In this document: positions 12,897 to 18,087 of the stretch, one piece after another
Position numbering within the stretch: position 1 is the first letter of the stretch
Layout: every line of letters begins with the position of its first letter
Assembly: GCA_012274205.1 (NCBI GenBank)
Contig: JAAOZY010000284.1
Coordinates: 1 to 18,087, forward strand
Length of the DNA: 18,087 nucleotides
Direction of reading: 5' to 3'
Source: Betaproteobacteria bacterium
GTDB taxonomy: Bacteria; Pseudomonadota; Gammaproteobacteria; Burkholderiales; SG8-39
Position numbers and translations under genes: made by a program
The notes under the pieces: model-generated
What the model was told of the DNA's origin: nothing
The model's input: only the letters and a program-made list of their open reading frames with translations
Database searches by the model: none

Positions 12897-13931
12897 ATGT
12901 CGGTCGACCAAGGCAAGGCGAAGCTGGATGACGTAGCGCGCGTGGCGGGGGTGTCCCTGGCCACCGCTTCGCGCGCCCTGTCCACGCCGCATTTGCTCAA
13001 GCCAGCCACGCTGAGCCGGGTTCGGGACGCTGCGCGCTTGCTCGGCTACATGCCGCACGGCGCCGCGCGCGCTCTGGCATCGCGGCGCACGCACACCATC
13101 GGTGCCGTCATCCCCACCCTGGACAACGCCATTTTTGCGGGCTCCACGCAGGCGTTGCAGCGTGAACTTGGGGAACACGGCTATCAGCTGCTGCTCGGCT
13201 CGCATGAATACGACCCGGAGCGCGAAGTCCAGGTCACCCGCGCGCTGCTCGAGCGTGGCGTGGACGGACTGGTGCTCGTCGGCACCGATCACAGTCCGGA
13301 GCTGTACCAGCTGCTACTCGGCTTCAGGAGCCCTTATGTCCTGACCTGGTCCCTGGACGAGAGCGCGCATCACTACTGCGTCGGATTCAACAACCGGGAG
13401 GTAGGTGCGCGCGTCGCGCAATATCTCTACCAGCTTGGCCACCGGGAGTTTGCGGCAATTTCAGGATATTCCGCACATAACGATCGTGCCCGCGACCGCA
13501 TCACCGGTGTGCGCGAGGCGCTGCTCGCGCGCGGCATTGAACTTCCGCCGCAGCGCGTGGTGGAAACCTCATTCTCGGTACAAAGCGGCCGGGAAGCCCT
13601 GGCTGCACTGATGCAGCCCGCGCCGCATCCGAGCGCCGTCATCTGCGGCAACGATATTCTCGCCCAAGGCGCGTTGATAGAGGCGCACGCGCTTGGCATC
13701 GAAATTCCGCGGGCGCTGTCGATTACCGGCGTCGATGACATGGAGCTTTCGACACATCTGGCCCCGGGCCTGACCACGGTACGCATTCCCACGGTTGAGA
13801 TCGGGCGCCGCACCGCGCAGCACATGCTGGCGCGCTTGAATGGAGAGGAAACCGAGAAGCGCACCGAACTCGCGGTCGAATTGATCGTGCGGGGCTCGAC
13901 CGCGCCGCCGGCTGGACGCGCGCAACAGTAG
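12897..13931 (+). CDS. LacI/GalR-family transcriptional regulator
   Basis: This is a 344-residue protein with an N-terminal LacI helix-turn-helix (LDDVARVAGVSLATASRAL, residues 10-28) and hinge region (RARALASRRTHTIGAVIPTL-like, about 53-72, with the GYMPHGAARAL element). A periplasmic-binding-protein-like sensor domain (about 65-330) follows, including AVICGNDILAQGALIEAHALGIEIPRALSITGVDD. This is a full-length member of the family, which usually represses catabolic operons and is released by a sugar or similar ligand. It is transcribed divergently from the seven-gene operon and two LacI-type palindromes lie between them, so it very probably controls that operon and itself. The ATG at 12897 is preceded by AGGAATC and, further up, GGAGG. 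Its ligand is unknown; a LacI-type regulator of an HpsN locus is worth noting. Confidence 0.93.
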   Translation: MSVDQGKAKLDDVARVAGVSLATASRALSTPHLLKPATLSRVRDAARLLGYMPHGAARALASRRTHTIGAVIPTLDNAIFAGSTQALQRELGEHGYQLLLGSHEYDPEREVQVTRALLERGVDGLVLVGTDHSPELYQLLLGFRSPYVLTWSLDESAHHYCVGFNNREVGARVAQYLYQLGHREFAAISGYSAHNDRARDRITGVREALLARGIELPPQRVVETSFSVQSGREALAALMQPAPHPSAVICGNDILAQGALIEAHALGIEIPRALSITGVDDMELSTHLAPGLTTVRIPTVEIGRRTAQHMLARLNGEETEKRTELAVELIVRGSTAPPAGRAQQ

Positions 13932-13943
13932 CGCGGGACGGGG

Positions 13944-14636
13944 CTACAGCCCTTCGATGTGGAATTCCTCGCGCGTGTGCCGCACGTCGCGGCCTTCGAC
14001 CATGTAGACCACGTATTCCGCCATGTTCTTGGCGTGATCGCCGATGCGCTCGATCGCCTTGGCGACGAACAGGATTTCGAGGGAGCGCGTGATGGTGCGC
14101 GGGTCTTCCATCATGAAGGTGATCAGCTGGCGCAGGATGGAGCGGAATTCGTCGTCGACCCCGCGGTCCTGCTTTACCACCTCAAGCGCCGCCTGGACGT
14201 CGAGGCGGGCGAAGGCGTCGAGCGCCTTGCGCAGCATCGACAGGGCCAGATTCGCCACGTGCCTGAGTTCCAGCCGCGGCAGGTTGACGCGTTCGGCGCC
14301 GTGGATCAGTTTGGCCATGCGCGCGATTTTTTCCGCCTCGTCGCCGATGCGCTCGAGGTCGGTGATGGTCTTGATGATGGCCATGACCAGGCGCAGATCG
14401 CCGGCCGCGGGCTGGCGCCGCGCGATGATGTGGCTGCAGCTCTCGTCCAGCCCGACTTCCATGGCATTGACGCGGTGGTCGTCCTCGATCACGGCGTCGA
14501 GCACTGCGATATCGCCGCTGGCGAGCGCATCGACCGCCTTGACGATCTGTTCTTCCACCAGGCCGCCCATCTGCAGCACGCGCGAGCGCACCGCTTCCAG
14601 TTCGGCGTCGAACTGCTTCGAAATATGTTCAGGCAT
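13944..14636 (-). CDS. phoU: Phosphate-specific transport system accessory protein PhoU
   Basis: This 230-residue all-helical protein has two PhoU repeats (about 15-105 and 120-210). The metal-binding signatures ITDLERIGDEAEKIA (Asp93, Glu95, Asp99) and KAIERIGDHAKNMAEYVVYM (Glu196, Asp200) are present, one per repeat. PhoU is a cytoplasmic negative regulator that links the Pst phosphate transporter to the PhoR-PhoB two-component system. The ATG at 14636 has GAGG directly upstream. Unusually, its upstream neighbour is rpiA rather than pstB, with an 82-bp gap containing a candidate Pho box, so it may have its own promoter. It is convergent with the LacI-type gene, 12 bp away. Confidence 0.96.
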   Translation of the reverse strand: MPEHISKQFDAELEAVRSRVLQMGGLVEEQIVKAVDALASGDIAVLDAVIEDDHRVNAMEVGLDESCSHIIARRQPAAGDLRLVMAIIKTITDLERIGDEAEKIARMAKLIHGAERVNLPRLELRHVANLALSMLRKALDAFARLDVQAALEVVKQDRGVDDEFRSILRQLITFMMEDPRTITRSLEILFVAKAIERIGDHAKNMAEYVVYMVEGRDVRHTREEFHIEGL

Positions 14637-14676
14637 TTCCTCTACCTCTATCAGACCGGCAGGCTAGCAGCATATT

Positions 14677-14694
14677 GTGACAGATCGGTTACCG
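14677..14694 (-). promoter_or_regulatory. Candidate Pho box upstream of phoU
   Basis: On the minus strand CTGTCAC (14677-14683), an exact PhoB half-site, lies 11 bp after a weaker half-site CGGTAAC (14688-14694), matching the family's 11-bp periodicity. It sits about 40 bases upstream of the phoU ATG. The first half-site is degenerate, so this is tentative. Confidence 0.35.
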
Positions 14695-14718
14695 TGCGCG
14701 CCAGCATGCGGTGCTGCA

Positions 14719-15384
14719 TCACCTTGCCCTGCCGATCGACTTCACGCCTGCGCTTGTTCCCAGCAGCAGCAGGTCCGCGCCGCGCCGGGCGAACAGGCCG
14801 TTGGTGACCACGCCGACGATATTGTTGAGTTCGGCTTCGAGCTCCAGCGGCTTCAGGATGGAGAGGCCGTATACGTCGAGGATCAGGTTGCCGTTGTCGG
14901 TGGTGAACCCCTGGCGCAGCTCGGGCTGCCCGCCGAGCCTGACCAGTTCGCGCCCCACGTGCGAGCGCGCCATCGGGATCACCTCGACCGGCAGCGGGAA
15001 CTTTCCGAGCACGCCGACCAGCTTCGATTCGTCGGCGATGCAGACGAATTTGCGCGCCACCGCGGCGACGATCTTTTCGCGCGTGAGCGCGCCGCCGCCG
15101 CCCTTGATCATCGCGAGATGCTCGGTGATTTCGTCGGCGCCGTCGACGTAGACCGGCAGTTCGCCCACGCTGTTCAGATCGACCACGCGGATGCCGTGGG
15201 ATTTGAGGCGGTCCGCGGTCTTTTGCGAACTCGCCACGGCACCCTCTATCCGGTGCTTGATCTTCGCCAGCTCGTCGATGAAGCGATCCGCGGTCGAGCC
15301 GGAGCCGACGCCGATGACGGCGTCCTCCACCACGTATTTGATTGCCTCCTTGGCAACAGCCAGCTTCAGCTCATCCTGGGTCAT
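14719..15384 (-). CDS. rpiA: Ribose-5-phosphate isomerase A
   Basis: The 221-residue protein matches RpiA throughout. The phosphate-binding loop is GVGSGSTA (26-32). The active-site residues Asp81 and Asp84 (VDGADEI), Lys94 (KGGGG) and Glu103 (ALTREKI) sit at the same numbers as in the E. coli enzyme. It interconverts ribose 5-phosphate and ribulose 5-phosphate in the pentose phosphate pathway, in the cytoplasm. The ATG at 15384 has only a weak CCGGAAAAT upstream and lies 19 bp after the lpdA stop, so it is probably expressed from the pyruvate dehydrogenase operon. Length and motifs are normal. The downstream phoU gene is on the same strand after 82 bp. Confidence 0.97.
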   Translation of the reverse strand: MTQDELKLAVAKEAIKYVVEDAVIGVGSGSTADRFIDELAKIKHRIEGAVASSQKTADRLKSHGIRVVDLNSVGELPVYVDGADEITEHLAMIKGGGGALTREKIVAAVARKFVCIADESKLVGVLGKFPLPVEVIPMARSHVGRELVRLGGQPELRQGFTTDNGNLILDVYGLSILKPLELEAELNNIVGVVTNGLFARRGADLLLLGTSAGVKSIGRAR

Positions 15385-15403
15385 TTTATTTTCCGGATAT
15401 GAT

Positions 15404-17173
15404 TCACGGCTTCTTGGGCAGGTACAGATCGGTGATGCTGCCCAGCGCCATCTCCGCCGCGAAGAAAGGCGTCTCCGACAGCGTCGGGTGCGGATGGATG
15501 CTCAAGCCTATGTCCTCCATGTCCGCGCCCATCTCCAGCGCCAGCACCATTTCGGCGATCAACTCGCCCGCGTTCACGCCGACGATGCCGGCGCCGAGTA
15601 TGCGTTTGGTGGTCTTGTCGTAGAGCAGCTTGGTCAGGCCTTCGTCGCGACCGATCGAAAGCGCGCGCCCGCTCGCGGCCCAGGGGAAGCTCGCCTTGTC
15701 GTAGGCGATCCCCTGCTTCTTCGCCTCAGTCTCGGTCAGCCCCATCCAGGCGACCTCCGGGTCGGTGTAGGCAACCGAGGGAATGGTCATGGCATCGAAC
15801 GCGACCTTGTGCCCGGCGATGGTCTCGGCTGCCACCTTGGCCTCATGCGTGGCCTTGTGCGCGAGCATCGGTTCGCCACAGACGTCGCCGATCGCGAAAA
15901 TGTGGGGCACGTTGCTGCGCTGCTGCTTGTCCACCGCGATGAAGCCGCGCGCGTCGACCGCGACGCCGGCCAGCTCGGCGCCGATCTCCGCGCCGTTGGG
16001 GCGGCGCCCCACCGCCAGCAGCACGCGATTGAACATCTGTTGCTGCGGCTTCACCTCGCCCTCGAAGGTGGCGAGCAGGCCCTCGGGCTTGGGCTCGAGT
16101 TTCGCCACCTTGGTATTGAGATAAATCGCCTCATAGCGCTTCTCGATGCGTTTCGCGAGCGGGCGGATCAGGTCGCGGTCGGCACCGGGAATCAGCCCGT
16201 CGGCGAGTTCCACCACCGTGACTTTGGCGCCGAGCGCATCGTATACGCAGGCCATTTCCAGGCCGATGATGCCGCCGCCGATCACCAGCAGGCGCCGCGG
16301 AATGTCCGCCAGCTGGAGTGCCCCGGTGGAATCCATCAGGCGCGCGTCGTCGTAGGGGAATCCCGGAATCCGCGCCACGCGCGAGCCCGTCGCGATGATG
16401 CAGTGATCGAAGGAGACGCGCTTTACCCCAGCGGCGGTCTGGACCGCAATCTGATTGGGCGATTCGAATTTCCCCACGCCCTGCAGCGTGGTCACCTTGC
16501 GCTGCTTCGCCAGCGACACCAGGCCTTTGGTCAGCCGGCCGACCACCGCGTCCTTCCAGCCGCGCAGCTTGTCGATGTCGATTTTCGGCTTGCCGAACGC
16601 AATCCCCGCATGCGACATTTCCTCAGCCTCGGTCACCACCTTGGCCGCGTGCAGCAGCGCCTTGGACGGGATGCAACCGACGTTGAGGCATACGCCGCCC
16701 AGCGTCGCATGGCGCTCGATCAGCACCACGTTCTTGCCCAGGTCGGCCGCGCGAAACGCGGCGGTATAGCCGCCGGGGCCCGCGCCGAGTACCAGCACCT
16801 CTGCATGCAGGTCGGCGTTGCCCGATGCCACCCCGGGCGCCGGCGCCGGCGCCGCGGCCGCCGGGCTCGCGGGAGCAGGCGGTGCAGGATTCGCCACCGG
16901 CGCAGCCGCGGCTGAGGCTCCGTCCGCGGCAACTGCGCTCGCCAGCAGCATGATCAGTGTGCCCTCGGCCACCTTGTCCCCCACCTTGATTTTGATTTCC
17001 TGCACCACACCGGCGGCAGGCGAAGGAATTTCCATCGTGGCCTTGTCCGATTCCACGGTGATTAGGGCGGTTTCCTTCTGCACCGCATCGCCCGGCTTGA
17101 CCAGGACCTCGATGACCTCGACCTCCTTGAAATCGCCGATGTCCGGGACTTTGATCTCGACCGTGTCTCTCAT
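15404..17173 (-). CDS. lpdA: Dihydrolipoamide dehydrogenase (E3) with N-terminal lipoyl domain
   Basis: This is a 589-residue protein. An N-terminal biotinyl/lipoyl domain (about 5-80) carries the lipoyl-lysine Lys44 in ESDKATMEI. An Ala/Pro-rich linker follows (about 81-119). The E3 part has the FAD motif GAGPGG (130-135), redox disulfide Cys162/Cys167 (GGVCLNVGCIPS), NAD motif GGGIIG (299-304), FAIGDVCGEPMLAHKA and C-terminal active-site HPHPTLSE (His562, Glu567). It reoxidises lipoyl groups of the pyruvate dehydrogenase complex using NAD+. Extra lipoyl domains on E3 are typical of betaproteobacterial pdh operons. The ATG at 17173 has a GGGGA ribosome binding site and lies 54 bp after the E2 stop, consistent with an aceE-aceF-lpdA operon. 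Confidence 0.97.
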   Translation of the reverse strand: MRDTVEIKVPDIGDFKEVEVIEVLVKPGDAVQKETALITVESDKATMEIPSPAAGVVQEIKIKVGDKVAEGTLIMLLASAVAADGASAAAAPVANPAPPAPASPAAAAPAPAPGVASGNADLHAEVLVLGAGPGGYTAAFRAADLGKNVVLIERHATLGGVCLNVGCIPSKALLHAAKVVTEAEEMSHAGIAFGKPKIDIDKLRGWKDAVVGRLTKGLVSLAKQRKVTTLQGVGKFESPNQIAVQTAAGVKRVSFDHCIIATGSRVARIPGFPYDDARLMDSTGALQLADIPRRLLVIGGGIIGLEMACVYDALGAKVTVVELADGLIPGADRDLIRPLAKRIEKRYEAIYLNTKVAKLEPKPEGLLATFEGEVKPQQQMFNRVLLAVGRRPNGAEIGAELAGVAVDARGFIAVDKQQRSNVPHIFAIGDVCGEPMLAHKATHEAKVAAETIAGHKVAFDAMTIPSVAYTDPEVAWMGLTETEAKKQGIAYDKASFPWAASGRALSIGRDEGLTKLLYDKTTKRILGAGIVGVNAGELIAEMVLALEMGADMEDIGLSIHPHPTLSETPFFAAEMALGSITDLYLPKKP

Positions 17174-17227
17174 TTGTTTCCCCGCTTGAATTCGATGAGG
17201 TGCGATAGGCCTGCCGTCGCCATCGCG

Positions 17228-18087
17228 CTAGAGCAGCGAGCGGCGAATGTCCGAGAGCACCGAGGCGAGATAGGAGGTGAAGCGCGCGGCCGACGCGCCG
17301 TCGATCACCCGGTGGTCGTAGGAAAGCGACAGGGGCAGCATCAGCCGCGGCATGAACTGGCCGTCTTCGCCTTTTCCGCCCACCCACACCGGGCGCATCG
17401 CCGACCGCGATACACCAAGTATGGCGACTTCCGGGGCGTTGATGATGGGCGTAAAGGCGGTGCCGCCGATGCCGCCCAGACTGGAAATGCTGAAGGTCCC
17501 GCCCTGCATGTCGCCGGGCTTGAGTTTCTTGTCGCGCGCGAGTTTGGACACCTCGGCCAGTTCGCGCGCGAGTTCGTATACCCCCTTGCGGTCGGCATCG
17601 CGTATCACCGGCACCACCAGCCCGTCGGGCGTATCCACGGCAACGCCGATATGGAAATATTTCTTCAGCACCAGGTTTTCGCCGCCGCGTTCGAGCGAGG
17701 CGTTGAACTCCGGATACTGGCGCAAAGCGGTGACGCAGGCCTTGATCAGGAAGGCGAGCATGGTGAGCTTGAAGCCTTGCTTCTCGCTCGCCGCGCCGCT
17801 TTCCTTGCGGAAGGCCTCGAGTTCGGTGATGTCGGCCTCGTCGAACTGCGTAACGTGCGGAATCGATATCCAGTTGCGGTGCAGATTGGCGCCGGAGAGT
17901 TTCTTGATGCGCGACAGCGGTTTGATTTCGACCGGGCCGAATTTGGCAAAATCCACCTGCGGCCACTCCGGCAGGTTGAACGGCACGCCGCCCGCAGGCG
18001 CCGCGGGCGCCGGCAGCGGCGCCTGCGCCAGCGCGCCCTTGACGAAGGCCTGCACATCTTCCTGCGTGATGCGTCCCTTGGGACCGG
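17228..18087 (-). CDS. aceF: Pyruvate dehydrogenase E2, dihydrolipoyl acetyltransferase (5' end missing)
   Basis: The gene is open at the right edge; 286 residues of its C-terminal part are visible. The first residues, GPKGRITQEDVQAFVKGAL, are the end of a peripheral-subunit-binding domain. A Pro/Ala-rich linker follows, then the catalytic acyltransferase domain from about VEIKPLSRIKKL to the end. The active-site motif SLSYDHRVIDGA and the GGTFSISSLGGIGGTAFTPIINAPEVAILGVSR region are intact. The enzyme transfers the acetyl group from the lipoyl arm to CoA and forms the core of the complex. It is more like the PDH than the 2-oxoglutarate E2, because the E3 that follows has a lipoyl domain and the linker/catalytic sequence resembles the AceF type. 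The lipoyl domains lie outside the window. Confidence 0.95.
   Translation of the reverse strand, partial: GPKGRITQEDVQAFVKGALAQAPLPAPAAPAGGVPFNLPEWPQVDFAKFGPVEIKPLSRIKKLSGANLHRNWISIPHVTQFDEADITELEAFRKESGAASEKQGFKLTMLAFLIKACVTALRQYPEFNASLERGGENLVLKKYFHIGVAVDTPDGLVVPVIRDADRKGVYELARELAEVSKLARDKKLKPGDMQGGTFSISSLGGIGGTAFTPIINAPEVAILGVSRSAMRPVWVGGKGEDGQFMPRLMLPLSLSYDHRVIDGASAARFTSYLASVLSDIRRSLL

Noticed and set aside
13926..13950. Small GTAGC/GCTAC inverted repeat between the lacI-type gene and phoU
   Set aside because: Only a 5-bp stem with a 10-base loop and no T-tract; too weak to call a terminator.
15191..16915. 574-codon open frame on the plus strand
   Set aside because: Antisense of lpdA and rpiA, which have complete motifs; its translation is compositionally biased and has no recognisable domain.
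1..18087. CRISPR arrays, tRNA/rRNA genes, insertion sequences or prophage genes
   Set aside because: I looked for regularly spaced repeats, cloverleaf-like segments and transposase or phage motifs and saw none.

Overview
The window looks like part of a GC-rich proteobacterial chromosome, most likely a betaproteobacterium (Burkholderiales/Rhodocyclales type). The reasons are a dihydrolipoamide dehydrogenase with its own N-terminal lipoyl domain encoded right after the E2 gene, a YggX gene, a CGSGVTA-type sulfurtransferase and high third-position GC. This placement is inference from gene types only; no rRNA or tRNA is present to confirm it.

Layout. (1) 1-1716, minus: a tightly coupled hemerythrin - DUF2249 - multi-pass membrane protein operon. 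The membrane gene carries an apparent one-base frameshift near 974 and runs off the left edge. (2) 1937-3626, minus: a 69-residue lipoprotein downstream of a DpgC-like member of the crotonase superfamily (possible cofactor-free dioxygenase). (3) 3829-6056, plus: a 3-mercaptopyruvate sulfurtransferase, a pirin and the iron-trafficking protein YggX. Intergenic gaps in this first third hold short palindromic repeats that resemble each other. (4) 6150-12571, minus: a seven-gene catabolic operon. In transcription order it has an HpsN-type (HisD-like) dehydrogenase, an SDR, a zinc alcohol dehydrogenase, an unrecognised 84-residue two-helix membrane protein, and a complete TRAP transporter (DctP, DctQ, DctM). 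(5) 12897-13931, plus: a divergent LacI-family regulator. The 325-bp gap between it and the operon contains a near-consensus promoter and two LacI-type palindromes. (6) 13944-18087, minus: housekeeping genes aceF (partial), lpdA, rpiA and phoU.

How the genes work together. The central operon has the content of 2,3-dihydroxypropane-1-sulfonate (DHPS) catabolic loci: a TRAP importer, two dehydrogenases of different folds able to interconvert enantiomers through a ketone, and an HpsN-type enzyme that oxidises the primary alcohol to the acid. No sulfolactate-cleaving enzyme is in the window, so the substrate could be DHPS or another anionic polyol. The local LacI protein probably represses both the operon and itself through the two related 16-bp operators.

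The most interesting items for follow-up are the catabolic operon with its small membrane protein, the operator/promoter architecture, the hemerythrin-DUF2249-membrane protein operon, the DpgC-like enzyme outside any glycopeptide pathway, and the palindromic repeats. I found no CRISPR array, transposase or RNA gene.
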